NCBI GenBank assembly: GCA_004553625.1
Contig: SFKX01000004.1
Location: 149,769-213,768, forward strand
Origin: Clostridiales bacterium
Lineage (GTDB): Bacteria; Bacillota_A; Clostridia; Oscillospirales; Oscillospiraceae
Direction: 5' to 3'
DNA: 64,000 nt
A model generated the notes under the pieces. It ran no database searches. It was not told the DNA's origin and worked only from the letters and a program-made list of their open reading frames with translations. A program made the position numbers and the translations under genes. Of this stretch, positions 32,507 through 41,447 are shown in pieces. Each line of letters begins with the position of its first letter. Position 1 is the stretch's first letter.

Positions 32507-35134
32507 TCAGTCGCGGGGGGTCTTGATCTGCGCCTGAGCAGCGGCCATGCGGGCGATAGGCACGCGGAAGGGGCTGCAGGAGACGTAGTCGAGGCCGACA
32601 CGGTGGCAGAACTCAACGCTGGAGGGCTCGCCGCCGTGCTCGCCGCAGATGCCGAGGTGGATGTCCGGGCGGGTGCTGCGGCCCAGCTTGCAGGCCATGT
32701 CGACCAGCTTGCCGACGCCGACCTGGTCGATGCGCTCGAAGGGGTCGTTGTCGAAGATCTGCTTCTCGTAGTAGCTGGGCAGGAAGCTGCCGGCGTCGTC
32801 ACGAGAGAAGCCGAAGGTCATCTGGGTGAGGTCGTTGGTGCCGAAGGAGAAGAACTCGGCCTCTTTGGCGATCTCGTCGGCGGTGAGGGCCGCACGCGGG
32901 ATCTCGATCATGGTGCCGACCAGGTACTTGAGGTCGCTGTTCTTCTCGGCCTTGACCTTCTCAGCGGTGGCCTTCACGATGTTGGAGACATACTTGAGCT
33001 CCTTGAACTCGCAGGTCAGCGGGATCATGATCTCGGGGACGATGTCGTAGCCGCACTCGGCCTTGACGTTGATGGCGGCCTCGATGATGGCGCGGGTCTG
33101 CATCTCAGCGATCTCGGGGTACTTGACGGGCAGACGGCAGCCGCGGAAGCCCATCATGGGGTTGTTCTCGTGCAGGCTGAGGATGGTGCCCTTGACGTAG
33201 TTGAAGGTGAGACCCATCTCGTCGGCCAGGGCCTTGATGTCCTCGTCGGCGGTGGGCAGGAACTCGTGCAGGGGGGGATCCAGCAGGCGGATGGTGACCG
33301 GGCGGCCTTCCATGGCCTTGAAGATACCCTCGAAGTCGCCGCGCTGCATGGGCAGCAGCTTGGCCAGGGCGGCGGCGCGGTGCTCGACGTCGGTGGAGAG
33401 GATCATCTCACGCATGGCCGGGATACGGTCGGCGTCGAAGAACATGTGCTCGGTACGGGTGAGGCCGATGCCCTCGGCGCCCAGACGCACGGCGTTGGCG
33501 GCGTCACGCGGGGTGTCGGCGTTGGTGCGGACCTTGAGCTTGCGGATGCTGTCCGCCCAGCCCATGACGACGGCGAAGTCGCCGCTTATCGTGGCGTCGA
33601 CGGTGGGGATGGCGCCGACATAGACGTTGCCGGTGTTGCCGTCGATGCTCATGACCTCGCCCTCATTGACGCGGATGTCGCCGATGGTGAGGTACTTCTC
33701 ATCTTCGTAGATGCGGAGCGCGCCGCAGCCGGCGACGCAGCAGGCGCCCATGCCGCGGGCGACGACAGCCGCGTGAGAGGTACGGCCGCCGGTAGCGGTC
33801 AGGATGCCCTTGGCAGCGGCCATGCCCTCGATGTCCTCGGGGCTGGTGAAGCTGCGGACCAGCAGGGTGGGGCCGTTCTTGGCGTGCTTCTTCACGTCCT
33901 CAGCGGTGAAGTACACAGCGCCGCAGCCGGCGCCGGGGCTGGCGGCCAGGCCGGTGGCGACGGGCTTCGCCTTCTTGAGGGCGGCCTCGTCGAAGCGCGG
34001 GTGCAGCAGGGCGTTTATCGAGTTGGGGTCTATCTTGAGCAGCGCCTCTTCCTTGGTGCAGAGGCCCTCGTTCACCATGTCGACGGCGACCTTGAGAGCG
34101 GCCTGCGCGGTACGCTTGCCGTTGCGGGTCTGGAGCATGTAGAGCTTGCCCTGCTCTATGGTGAACTCCATGTCCTGCATGTCCTTGTAGTGGCGCTCGA
34201 GGTTCTTCGCGACGGCGGCGAACTGGTCGTAGGCCGCGGCGTTGGTCTCGTGGAGCTGGTCTATGGTCTGGGGGGTGCGGATGCCGGCGACGACGTCCTC
34301 GCCCTGGGCGTTCATTAGGAACTCGCCGTAGAGCTTGTTCTCGCCGGTGGCGGGGTCACGGGAGAAGGCGACGCCGGTGCCGCAGTCGTCGCCCATGTTG
34401 CCGAAGACCATCATCTGGACGTTGACGGCGGTGCCCCAGGAGCTGGGGATGTCGTTCATGCGGCGGTAGGCGATGGCGCGGTCGTTCATCCAGGAGCCGA
34501 ACACGGCGCGGACGGCGGCCATGAGCTGGACCTTCGGGTCGGTCGGGAACTCTTCGCCGGCGAGCTCTTTGTAGAGGACCTTGAAGCGCTTCACCATCTC
34601 CTGCATATCCTCGGCGGTGAGGCCGGCGTCGGTCTCGACGCCGCGCTTTTCCTTGAGCTCGTCCATGATGGCCTCGAACTTGAGACGGTCATAGCCCATG
34701 GCGACGTCGGAGAACATCATGATGAAGCGGCGGTAGCTGTCGTAGGCCCAGCGGACGTTTCCGCTCTTCTCGGCCAGGGTGGCGGCGACGTCGTCGTTGA
34801 TGCCGAGGTTCAGGATGGTGTCCATCATGCCGGGCATGGAGGCGCGGGCGCCGGAACGGACGGAGACCAGCAGCGGGTTTTCCTTGTCGCCGAACTTCTT
34901 GCCGACGAGAGCTTCCATCTTGGCCAGGTACTCAAAGATCTCGGCTTCGATCTCGGGGGCGATCTTCTCGCCGTCCTCATAGTAGCGGGTGCAGGCCTCA
35001 GTGCTTATCGTGAAGCCCTGGGGGACCGGCATTCCGATATTGGTCATCTCGGCCAGGTTAGCGCCCTTGCCGCCCAGCAGCTCGCGCATATTGGCGTTGC
35101 CTTCGGAAAACAGGTAAACGTACTTTTTGCTCAT
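32507..35134 (-). CDS. ppdK: Pyruvate, phosphate dikinase
   Basis: Interconverts pyruvate, ATP and phosphate with phosphoenolpyruvate, AMP and pyrophosphate. In anaerobes it serves glycolysis or gluconeogenesis. The 875-residue protein has the N-terminal nucleotide-grasp domain (L-L-G-G-K-G-A-N-L-A-E-M at 20), the phosphohistidine domain with G-G-R-T-S-H-A-A-V-V-A-R (catalytic His), and the C-terminal PEP/pyruvate barrel with G-I-G-L-T-R-T-E-H-M-F and F-G-T-N-D-L-T-Q. All domains and the normal length are present. Codon usage looks more biased than the neighbours, consistent with high expression. It stands alone, with a strong promoter and a terminator. Confidence 0.98.
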   Translation of the reverse strand: MSKKYVYLFSEGNANMRELLGGKGANLAEMTNIGMPVPQGFTISTEACTRYYEDGEKIAPEIEAEIFEYLAKMEALVGKKFGDKENPLLVSVRSGARASMPGMMDTILNLGINDDVAATLAEKSGNVRWAYDSYRRFIMMFSDVAMGYDRLKFEAIMDELKEKRGVETDAGLTAEDMQEMVKRFKVLYKELAGEEFPTDPKVQLMAAVRAVFGSWMNDRAIAYRRMNDIPSSWGTAVNVQMMVFGNMGDDCGTGVAFSRDPATGENKLYGEFLMNAQGEDVVAGIRTPQTIDQLHETNAAAYDQFAAVAKNLERHYKDMQDMEFTIEQGKLYMLQTRNGKRTAQAALKVAVDMVNEGLCTKEEALLKIDPNSINALLHPRFDEAALKKAKPVATGLAASPGAGCGAVYFTAEDVKKHAKNGPTLLVRSFTSPEDIEGMAAAKGILTATGGRTSHAAVVARGMGACCVAGCGALRIYEDEKYLTIGDIRVNEGEVMSIDGNTGNVYVGAIPTVDATISGDFAVVMGWADSIRKLKVRTNADTPRDAANAVRLGAEGIGLTRTEHMFFDADRIPAMREMILSTDVEHRAAALAKLLPMQRGDFEGIFKAMEGRPVTIRLLDPPLHEFLPTADEDIKALADEMGLTFNYVKGTILSLHENNPMMGFRGCRLPVKYPEIAEMQTRAIIEAAINVKAECGYDIVPEIMIPLTCEFKELKYVSNIVKATAEKVKAEKNSDLKYLVGTMIEIPRAALTADEIAKEAEFFSFGTNDLTQMTFGFSRDDAGSFLPSYYEKQIFDNDPFERIDQVGVGKLVDMACKLGRSTRPDIHLGICGEHGGEPSSVEFCHRVGLDYVSCSPFRVPIARMAAAQAQIKTPRD

Positions 35135-35221
35135 CCTTCAACGTCCTTTCAGATTTATATGAAGATTTTACCTTAACGAACTGTTTTGACACGATTCAGA
35201 CGTATCATACAACCCGTGGAA

Positions 35222-35250
35222 AGTATACCATCATTCTCCGCGCAGTTCAA
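35222..35250 (-). promoter_or_regulatory. Sigma-A promoter of ppdK
   Basis: On the minus strand TTGAAC (35245-35250), 17 bases, TATACT (35222-35227). A leader of about 80 bases ends in GAAAGGA before the ATG. Confidence 0.88.
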
Positions 35251-35293
35251 GTAGAATATTCCTATATTTTTGCCTGTTCTTTCGGTGTTTTTG

Positions 35294-36163
35294 TTAAGAT
35301 TCCGGCCTCAGCGCGCAGATGGCGTCCGCGAGGCGGGCATAGTCCGCGCAGGAGAACGTCTCGCCCCTGGCGCCCGGGTCCAGGCCGGCGCGCTCGAGCG
35401 CTTCGTCGAGCAGGGGCTTATACTCGCCCAGCCCCGCGCCGAGCGCATTTTTGAGCGTTTTGCGCCTCTGTGCGAAGGCCGCCTTCACGCAGCGGAACAT
35501 AAGCGCCTCGTCCCGCACGGGGCAGGGCTTTTCCGCTCTCGGCCTGAGCCGCACGACGCTGGAGGTCACCTTCGGCCGCGGCATGAAGCACTCGGGCGGC
35601 ACGTCGAAGAGCCGCTCGGCCTCGCAGTGCCAGTTCAGATACAGGGAAAAGGCCCCGTAATCCGGCGTCCCCGGCGCGGCGGTCAGGCGCAGCGCCACCT
35701 CGCGCTGTATCATCACCGTTATCTGCTCGAATATCCCCGCTTCTATGAACTTTGCCAAAAGCGGCGTCGTGACGTTGTAGGGCAGGTTCGCACAGACCCG
35801 GTAACGCATACCCGGGCATTTTTCGCGCAGGAGCGCGGCGAGGTCTGTTTTGAGCGCGTCGCCCTGGACCACCTCGGCGTTCGGGCATCCGGCGAGTGTC
35901 TCCGCCAGGACGGGGAGCAGGCCCCGGTCCAGCTCGACTGCCAGGACCCGCTCCGCCCTCTGTGCGAGCTCGGCCGTGAGGCAGCCGACTCCGGGGCCGA
36001 CCTCCAGGACGGCGAGGCCCTCTCCCCCGCCCTCGCAGCCGGCCTCGGCTATGCGCCGGGGGACCGAGGGCTCTATGAGGAAGTTCTGGCCCAGGCCCTT
36101 GGAAAAGCGCAGGCCGTGCCGCTCCATGAGCGTCTTTATCTCGTTCGGGCTGGTCAGACGCAC
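35294..36163 (-). CDS. rsmA: 16S rRNA (adenine(1518)-N6/adenine(1519)-N6)-dimethyltransferase
   Basis: Dimethylates two adjacent adenines near the 3' end of 16S rRNA during 30S maturation (KsgA). The 289-residue protein starts with a helix containing L-R-F-S-K-G-L-G-Q-N-F-L-I-E and has the SAM loop V-L-E-V-G-P-G-V-G-C-L-T, the acidic V-E-L-D-R and the catalytic N-L-P-Y-N-V. It overlaps coaW by 10 bases and is the last gene of the ylxM-ffh cluster. Confidence 0.96.
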   Translation of the reverse strand: MRLTSPNEIKTLMERHGLRFSKGLGQNFLIEPSVPRRIAEAGCEGGGEGLAVLEVGPGVGCLTAELAQRAERVLAVELDRGLLPVLAETLAGCPNAEVVQGDALKTDLAALLREKCPGMRYRVCANLPYNVTTPLLAKFIEAGIFEQITVMIQREVALRLTAAPGTPDYGAFSLYLNWHCEAERLFDVPPECFMPRPKVTSSVVRLRPRAEKPCPVRDEALMFRCVKAAFAQRRKTLKNALGAGLGEYKPLLDEALERAGLDPGARGETFSCADYARLADAICALRPES

Positions 36164-36948
36164 CTTGCCCTCCTTGCCGCGCCTATGGCGGTGGCGCAGG
36201 CGCTGTGCTCCGGGATGATGAAGCGCTTGCCGTAGACCCGCTCGAACTGGGCAAAGTTCCTGCGCGAGGGCGCGCTTGCGGCCATCGCGCCTATGACGAC
36301 GACCTCCGGGGCGCCACTGCCCTCGCAGGCGAGCAGGCTCATCGTACCGATGACCTGGAGCACCAGGGTCGAGATGCCCGCGGCCCAGTCCTCATCGGAG
36401 GCCGTGGGGTCCATCCGGGCGAGGTTCGAGGCGGTTATCTCCTGGTCCAGGATGCCGTAGCCCTCGACGAAGTCGCCGATGAGCAGGTCCACCTTGCCGT
36501 TGCGGCCGCGCATGGCCATCTCGTTGAGCCGGGACATGTCCTCCAGGCCCAGGAGCTTGACGGAAAGGCCCTTGAGCGTCCCGCCGCCGACGCCCGTGCC
36601 GCACAGGTGGGTATACTCCCCGGCCTTGGCCCGGACGAAGGCCGTGCCTGTGCCGATGCTCGCCACGACGATATCGTCCCTGCCGCTCAGCCAGCAGGCG
36701 CCCTCGCCTATGGCCTCCGGCTCGGAGATGTAGCTCAGCGGGCGTCCCAGGCGCTCCAGGCCGGAGCTCTTGGCTGCGAGCCCCGTCAGGGCTATGGCCT
36801 CGGCCTCCGCCGCGTCCAGGCCCAGGCGCTCCAGCATCGCCGGGACGTCCCCGCCCCGGCCGTGCTCGTAGTGCGTGCGGAGGATGCGCTCCCCCTCCAG
36901 GGCGCAGAGCTTCACCGCGGAAGCGCCCATATCAACGCCGATTATCAT
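36154..36948 (-). CDS. coaW: Type II pantothenate kinase
   Basis: Phosphorylates pantothenate in the first step of coenzyme A synthesis. This is the ASKHA-fold type II enzyme (CoaW), which is usually feedback-resistant. The 264-residue protein has the phosphate loop I-I-G-V-D-M-G-A-S-A-V-K at the start, I-G-T-G-T-A-F-V near residue 98, and G-T-G-V-G-G-G-T-L-K-G-L. The start ATG at 36948 is preceded by GAGGTG; a GTG three codons upstream has no site. It sits between a DUF6440 gene and rsmA. Confidence 0.9.
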   Translation of the reverse strand: MIIGVDMGASAVKLCALEGERILRTHYEHGRGGDVPAMLERLGLDAAEAEAIALTGLAAKSSGLERLGRPLSYISEPEAIGEGACWLSGRDDIVVASIGTGTAFVRAKAGEYTHLCGTGVGGGTLKGLSVKLLGLEDMSRLNEMAMRGRNGKVDLLIGDFVEGYGILDQEITASNLARMDPTASDEDWAAGISTLVLQVIGTMSLLACEGSGAPEVVVIGAMAASAPSRRNFAQFERVYGKRFIIPEHSACATAIGAARRARCV

Positions 36949-36966
36949 TTGATGCACCTCACAGGC

Positions 36967-37167
36967 TCATTCGAGCGTATATTGCGCCGTGTCGTCCACG
37001 ACCACGTTGCCGTTCGCGTCGAGCAGCGGCGTGATGCCAAACGGGCTAAGGCCGCCGACGGCGATGTAGTTGACGCCGGTCTGCGTATCCACGACTACAT
37101 ACAGCATGCCCATGCCCAGGCCCTGGTTCTCCTTGATGACGAAACGATCCGGTTTCTTCTTTGCCAT
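36967..37167 (-). CDS. DUF6440-like small protein
   Basis: Protein of 66 residues with the pattern M-L-Y-V-V-V-D-T-Q-T-G-V-N-Y ... G-I-T-P-L-L-D-A-N-G, which recalls the DUF6440 family of Firmicutes. No signal peptide or membrane segment is seen. It is preceded by a good AAGGAGGGGGAAGC site and lies between trmD and coaW in the same direction. Function unknown. Confidence 0.75.
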   Translation of the reverse strand: MAKKKPDRFVIKENQGLGMGMLYVVVDTQTGVNYIAVGGLSPFGITPLLDANGNVVVDDTAQYTLE

Positions 37168-37190
37168 GCTTCCCCCTCCTTTTCAGCAGC

Positions 37191-38486
37191 TCAGATAAGC
37201 TTCTCGTAGGCGTTGCGCCGCGAGTCGTGGCCCGGGTCCATGAGACTGACGTCCACCTCGCCGCAGTAAGTAAAGCCCAGCTTCTCGCTTGCCAGGCGGT
37301 TCATGGCCCTGTTGTCCCTGTGCGTATCGACCCTCACGGAGGCCTTGCCCAGGCCCGCCGCCAGGTCGAAGGCCAGGGAGAACATATCCCGCGCGAGCCT
37401 CGTGCCGCGGTACTTGTCCGCGGTCATCGCCCGGTGGACGACGGCGTAGTTGTCGCCCTCGGTGAGCCATGCGCCGTCGATGACGTCGTAGCTCGGCTCG
37501 TGCAGCATGGAGATGCAGACGTAGCCCGCGAGCTCTCCCTCGTGCTCGAACACCCAGCCCCGGCCTAGCTCTATGTCCCCGTAGAGGACCTCCTCCCTGG
37601 GGTATCCGTCCTGCCACTGGTCCACGCCGCTCTCGCGCAGGTACCTCTGCGCCTGAGCGACTATCTGCATGACGCCCGGCACGTCCGAGGGCTCCGCGCG
37701 TCTCGGCTCGAAGCGCAGCTTTTCGCCCTCGGGCAGGCGCTCATATTTTATCTCTTCGACGAGTTTCCTGTCCATTTTGTCTCCAAGCTCCAGTTTTTCA
37801 AACATATCGGGCCGCTTGTCCAGGGTGCGCTCGAGCTGTTTTTTCCTGCGCCACTTGGCGACCTTCGCGTGGTCGCCCGTGAGCAGGACCTCCGGCACGG
37901 CGCGGCCCTCCCAGACCTCCGGGCGCGTATACTGCGGGTATTCGAGCAGGCCGTCCCAATGGCTCTCGCCGGTGTAGCACTCCTCGTCCGCGAGGACGCC
38001 CGGGACCATCCGGCAGACGCAGTCCGCCACGGCCATCGCGGCTATCTCGCCGCCCGTGAGCACGAAGTCGCCCAGCGAGATCTCCTCGTCCACGCACTCC
38101 TCGATAAAGCGCTCGTCCACGCCCTCGTAGTGGCCGCAGACGAGGACGAGGTGGTCATAGTCCCGCCGGAGCCGCTTGGCCTCCTCCTGATCGAAGGGCT
38201 TCCCCTGCGGGGACATGTAGATGACGCGGCTGCGCCTCTTCCCGGCCTTGGACATGATGTCGTCCAGGCAGCTCTTGAGGGGCTGCGCCATCATGACGAG
38301 GCCCCAGCCGCCGCCGTAGGGGTAGTCGTCCACCTGCATCTGCTTATTCTCTGTGTAGTCGCGTATCTGGACGCAGTTTATCTCCACCGCGCCCTTCTTG
38401 GCGGCGCGGCCTATGATGCTCTCCCCCAGGACCGCGCTCATGCTGCCCGGGAAGAGGGTCATTATATCTATCCTGTACGGCTCCAC
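37191..38486 (-). CDS. trmD: TrmD tRNA (guanine-N1)-methyltransferase fused to a GNAT acetyltransferase
   Basis: 431 residues in one frame. Residues 1-232 are a complete TrmD, which makes m1G37 in tRNA: R-I-D-I-M-T-L-F-P at the start, the trefoil-knot SAM site L-V-C-G-H-Y-E-G-V-D-E-R and S-L-G-D-F-V-L-T-G-G-E. Residues about 258-431 are a GNAT N-acetyltransferase: R-R-A-E-P-S-D-V, the acetyl-CoA loop Y-R-G-T-R-L-A, and D-N-R-A-M-N-R-L-A-S-E-K-L-G-F. The start is GTG behind GAGGGG. Met238, with GGAG six bases upstream, could initiate a free acetyltransferase from the same mRNA. The acetyl acceptor is unknown. Confidence 0.92.
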   Translation of the reverse strand: MEPYRIDIMTLFPGSMSAVLGESIIGRAAKKGAVEINCVQIRDYTENKQMQVDDYPYGGGWGLVMMAQPLKSCLDDIMSKAGKRRSRVIYMSPQGKPFDQEEAKRLRRDYDHLVLVCGHYEGVDERFIEECVDEEISLGDFVLTGGEIAAMAVADCVCRMVPGVLADEECYTGESHWDGLLEYPQYTRPEVWEGRAVPEVLLTGDHAKVAKWRRKKQLERTLDKRPDMFEKLELGDKMDRKLVEEIKYERLPEGEKLRFEPRRAEPSDVPGVMQIVAQAQRYLRESGVDQWQDGYPREEVLYGDIELGRGWVFEHEGELAGYVCISMLHEPSYDVIDGAWLTEGDNYAVVHRAMTADKYRGTRLARDMFSLAFDLAAGLGKASVRVDTHRDNRAMNRLASEKLGFTYCGEVDVSLMDPGHDSRRNAYEKLI

Positions 38487-38487
38487 G

Positions 38488-38973
38488 TTACATCCCCTCT
38501 ATCAGCCGGACGGTGATGACGCCGGTGTCGGCGTCCGTCCTCAGAATGAACTCCGGCACGGCGGGGATGAGCCGCTCCCTTTCGCCCTTCACGACGTAGA
38601 CCATGGACGCCGGCGCGTCTATGACCTCTGTGAGCTTACCAACACTCTCGCCATCCTCGGTGACTACCTCGGCGCCGATGATGTCCTGGATGAAGTAGCC
38701 GCCCTTGGGGAGCTTTGCGTCCGCGCGGTCTATGAACACGCGCCTGCCCTTGAGGCGCATGGCGGCGTTCACGTCCTCCACGCCCTCGAGCCGGGCGAGA
38801 ACAGTCTGCTTGTGCACGCGCGCGGCGAGCACCCTCACGGGCGCGCCGTCTATATACAGGGTCCGGAACTTCGCCAAAAACTCCGCCGAATCGGTCCAGG
38901 GCAGGATCTTTACCTCGCCCCGGACGCCGTGGGTGTTGACGATCTCCCCGGCCTCGATGAATCTCTCTTTCAT
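38488..38973 (-). CDS. rimM: Ribosome maturation factor RimM
   Basis: Assists 30S head assembly through ribosomal protein S19. The 161-residue protein starts F-I-E-A-G-E-I-V-N-T-H-G-V-R-G-E-V-K-I-L-P-W-T-D, the conserved RimM N-domain, and has a PRC-barrel C-domain (G-Y-F-I-Q-D-I-I-G-A-E-V). It is placed as usual between khpA and trmD, one base from the trmD start. Confidence 0.95.
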   Translation of the reverse strand: MKERFIEAGEIVNTHGVRGEVKILPWTDSAEFLAKFRTLYIDGAPVRVLAARVHKQTVLARLEGVEDVNAAMRLKGRRVFIDRADAKLPKGGYFIQDIIGAEVVTEDGESVGKLTEVIDAPASMVYVVKGERERLIPAVPEFILRTDADTGVITVRLIEGM

Positions 38974-39001
38974 ATCGACCCGCCTTTTACCAAATGCAAG
39001 C

Positions 39002-39027
39002 TAAGGGAGGCGTTTTCGCCTCCCTTA
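39002..39027. promoter_or_regulatory. Intra-operon hairpin between khpA and rimM
   Basis: An 11-bp perfect stem (TAAGGGAGGCG with its complement) around TTTT lies between khpA and rimM, directly after the khpA stop. On the minus strand the following sequence is only mildly T-rich, so it may be an attenuator or RNA-processing site rather than a full terminator. Confidence 0.6.
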
Positions 39028-39030
39028 ACT

Positions 39031-39261
39031 TCAGTCCACGATCTCCACGGACACTTTTTTGCCCTTTCTCTGGGCGACGGCCTTCATGAGGACGCGGATC
39101 TCTTTAACGATCCGGCCCTGGCGGCCGATGACCTTGCCCATATCGCCCTCGGCGACGCGGACCTCGAAAACGGTCTCGCCGTCGGCTTTGCGCTCGGTCA
39201 CGGAGACCTCGTCGGGTTTTTCGACGAGGCTCTGTATAATGTAGGTCAGAAGTTCTTTCAT
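39031..39261 (-). CDS. khpA: KH-domain RNA-binding protein KhpA
   Basis: Protein of 76 residues with a single KH domain: the G-x-x-G loop is in K-V-I-G-R-Q-G-R-I-V-K-E-I-R-V-L-M. KhpA forms a complex with KhpB/Jag and affects cell division and sRNA function in other Firmicutes. Its place between rpsP and rimM is the standard one. Confidence 0.95.
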   Translation of the reverse strand: MKELLTYIIQSLVEKPDEVSVTERKADGETVFEVRVAEGDMGKVIGRQGRIVKEIRVLMKAVAQRKGKKVSVEIVD

Positions 39262-39279
39262 CGTCTAGTTTGCAGCTCC

Positions 39280-39516
39280 TTAGGCCTCAGCCTTTTTCAA
39301 GAGGCCCCTGACGGTATCGGTCGGCTGGGCGCCGTTGGCGATCCAGTACTTGGCGCGCTCCAGGTCCACCTTCAGCTTCTCGCTGTCGGCGAGGGGGTCG
39401 TAGGTGCCTATCTCCTCGATGAAGCGGCCGTCGCGCGGGCTGCGCGAATCCGCGACCACGATGCGGTAGTAGGGGGCCTTCTTGGCGCCCATCCTGCGAA
39501 GTCTGATCTTGACCAT
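39280..39516 (-). CDS. rpsP: 30S ribosomal protein S16
   Basis: 78-residue ribosomal protein of the 30S body, starting V-K-I-R-L-R-R-M-G-A-K-K-A-P-Y-Y-R-I-V and containing D-S-R-S-P-R-D-G-R-F-I-E and G-T-Y-D-P. Complete and normal in length. It follows ffh by 61 bases. Confidence 0.98.
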   Translation of the reverse strand: MVKIRLRRMGAKKAPYYRIVVADSRSPRDGRFIEEIGTYDPLADSEKLKVDLERAKYWIANGAQPTDTVRGLLKKAEA

Positions 39517-39577
39517 GTATTTTCACCTCCGTTGTTAGTCTGAGTCATATGTTGAACCGCCCTCCGGCGGGTACAAC

Positions 39578-40933
39578 CTAGAAACCGGGGAAGCCGCCCA
39601 TGCCGGGCATGCCGCCCATCTTGGCGAACTTTTTCATCTTGCGGCTGTTGCCGGACATCTGCTTCACGAGCTGGAGCATCATGTCGTATTGCTTGAGCAG
39701 CCTGTTGACGTCCACGACCGTCGTCCCGGAGCCGGCGGCGATGCGTTTTTTGCGCGAGTTGCCGAGGATACCGGGGTTTTCGCGCTCCTTCGGAGTCATG
39801 GAGAGGATGATGGCCTCGGTGCGGGCCATGGCCTTTTCGTCCACCTTGGCGCCCTTGAGGCTCTTGGCGTTCATGCCGAGCATCCCGGCGATGTCCTCCA
39901 TGGAGCCCATGCCCTTGAGCTGCTTCATCTGCTCGAGGTAGTCCGTCAGGGTGAAGCGGTTCTGGCGGAGCTTGTCGGCCATTTCGGCGGCCTTTTTCTC
40001 GTCCAGGGTCTGCTCGGCCTTTTCTATGAGGGTGAGCACGTCGCCCATGCCGAGGATGCGCCCGGCCATGCGGTCCGGGTGGAAGGCCTCGATCTGGTCG
40101 AGCTTTTCGCCCACGCCGGCGAATTTTATGGGCTTGCCCGTCACGGCCGTGACGGAGAGGGCCGCGCCGCCCCTGGCGTCGCCGTCGAGCTTCGTGAGCA
40201 TGACGCCCGTCACGTCCAGGGCCTCGTCGAAGGCGGAGGCCGCGTTCACGGCGTCCTGACCCGTCATGGCGTCCACAACGAGCAGGATCTCCGCGGGCTC
40301 CGTTGCGGCCTTGATGTTTTTGAGCTCGTCCATGAGCTCTTCGTCTATGTGGAGGCGGCCTGCCGTGTCCAGGAACACGAGGTCGCTGCCGAACTTTTTC
40401 GCGTGGGCTATGCCCGCCTTGGCGATCTCCACGGGGTCGCCCTGGCCCATCTGAAAGACCGGGATGCCGAGCTTTTCGCCCACGGTCTCGAGCTGCTTTA
40501 TCGCGGCGGGACGGTAGACGTCACAGGCGACGAGCAGCGGGCGCTTGCCCTGTTTTTTCATGAGCGCGGCGAGCTTTGCGCCGTTTGTCGTCTTGCCGGC
40601 GCCCTGCAGGCCCACCAGCATGACCACGCTCGGGCTCTTGGAGGAGATGTTGAGCTTCTGGTTTTCGCTGCCCATGAGCTCGCGCAGCTCCTCGTTTACT
40701 ATCTTCACGACCATCTGCGCCGGCGTCAGGCTTTCCATGACCTCCGCGCCCTTGGCGCGCTCGGAGACGCGCTTCACAAAGTCCTTCACGACCTTGTAGC
40801 TCACGTCCGCCTCGAGCAGGGCCAGGCGCACCTCGCGCATGGCCTCGCTTATGTCCAGCTCCGTCAGGCGGCCCTTGCCGCGGAGCTTTTTGAACGTTGC
40901 GTTCAGCTTATCGGAAAGGCTCTCAAAAGCCAC
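39578..40933 (-). CDS. ffh: Signal recognition particle protein Ffh
   Basis: SRP54 GTPase that binds signal sequences of nascent membrane proteins together with the SRP RNA. 451 residues: N domain, GTPase domain with GLQGAGKTT near residue 107, D-T-A-G-R-L and T-K-L-D-G-D, then the methionine-rich M domain with L-G-M-N and the SRP RNA-binding G-S-G-T-T-V. It ends in a glycine/methionine-rich tail. It follows ylxM by 15 bases. Confidence 0.98.
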   Translation of the reverse strand: MAFESLSDKLNATFKKLRGKGRLTELDISEAMREVRLALLEADVSYKVVKDFVKRVSERAKGAEVMESLTPAQMVVKIVNEELRELMGSENQKLNISSKSPSVVMLVGLQGAGKTTNGAKLAALMKKQGKRPLLVACDVYRPAAIKQLETVGEKLGIPVFQMGQGDPVEIAKAGIAHAKKFGSDLVFLDTAGRLHIDEELMDELKNIKAATEPAEILLVVDAMTGQDAVNAASAFDEALDVTGVMLTKLDGDARGGAALSVTAVTGKPIKFAGVGEKLDQIEAFHPDRMAGRILGMGDVLTLIEKAEQTLDEKKAAEMADKLRQNRFTLTDYLEQMKQLKGMGSMEDIAGMLGMNAKSLKGAKVDEKAMARTEAIILSMTPKERENPGILGNSRKKRIAAGSGTTVVDVNRLLKQYDMMLQLVKQMSGNSRKMKKFAKMGGMPGMGGFPGF

Positions 40934-40948
40934 TGTGGATCGCCTCCC

Positions 40949-41299
40949 TCACTCGTCCAGGCTGTGCAGCGCGGCGATGACCTCCCGCGCCGTGTCTCTT
41001 GCATTTTCGTCCGCCGAGCCGAGGAGCGTGGAGAGCTTGGACTCTATCTCCGAAAGCGCCTCCCGCCTGGCCCGGAACCGCGCCACGAGGCCCGTCTTGG
41101 CCTCTATCTCGCGGAGCGCGGCCTCCGCCCGCCTGATAATGTCCCAAACGCCCTGGCGGGAGATCCCGCCGATGTCCGCGATCTCCGCAAGGGAGAGGTC
41201 CTCGTTATAGTGCAGGTCAAAGTATTCGCGCTGTTTTTCCGTCAGCAGCTCTCCGTAGAAGTCGAAGAGCATCGTTCTCTCCACGGGTCCTTCCGCCAT
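40949..41299 (-). CDS. ylxM: YlxM/p13-like DNA-binding protein
   Basis: Protein of 116 residues with a sigma-70-region-4-like helix-turn-helix: L-T-E-K-Q-R-E-Y-F-D-L-H-Y-N-E-D-L-S-L-A-E-I-A, then the recognition helix in I-S-R-Q-G-V-W-D-I-I-R-R-A-E. It is encoded just before ffh as in most Firmicutes and is thought to modulate SRP function. The start has an excellent AAGGAGGGG site, and a consensus promoter lies 30 bases upstream. Confidence 0.94.
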   Translation of the reverse strand: MAEGPVERTMLFDFYGELLTEKQREYFDLHYNEDLSLAEIADIGGISRQGVWDIIRRAEAALREIEAKTGLVARFRARREALSEIESKLSTLLGSADENARDTAREVIAALHSLDE

Positions 41300-41328
41300 G
41301 GCGCGCTCCCCTCCTTCAAACCTCTGTG

Positions 41329-41357
41329 ATTATACACGCCCTCCCCGGTGCTGTCAA
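41329..41357 (-). promoter_or_regulatory. Consensus sigma-A promoter of the ylxM-ffh operon
   Basis: On the minus strand TTGACA (41352-41357), exactly 17 bases, TATAAT (41329-41334). All twelve hexamer positions match the consensus. Confidence 0.96.
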
Positions 41358-41447
41358 GTGCTTTTCTTTTACAGCCCTCGCGGTATACGAAAGGCCCGCG
41401 CGGGGCAAAGTAAATCTTGCGAATTTTCATCGGATAGGGTGATAAAA

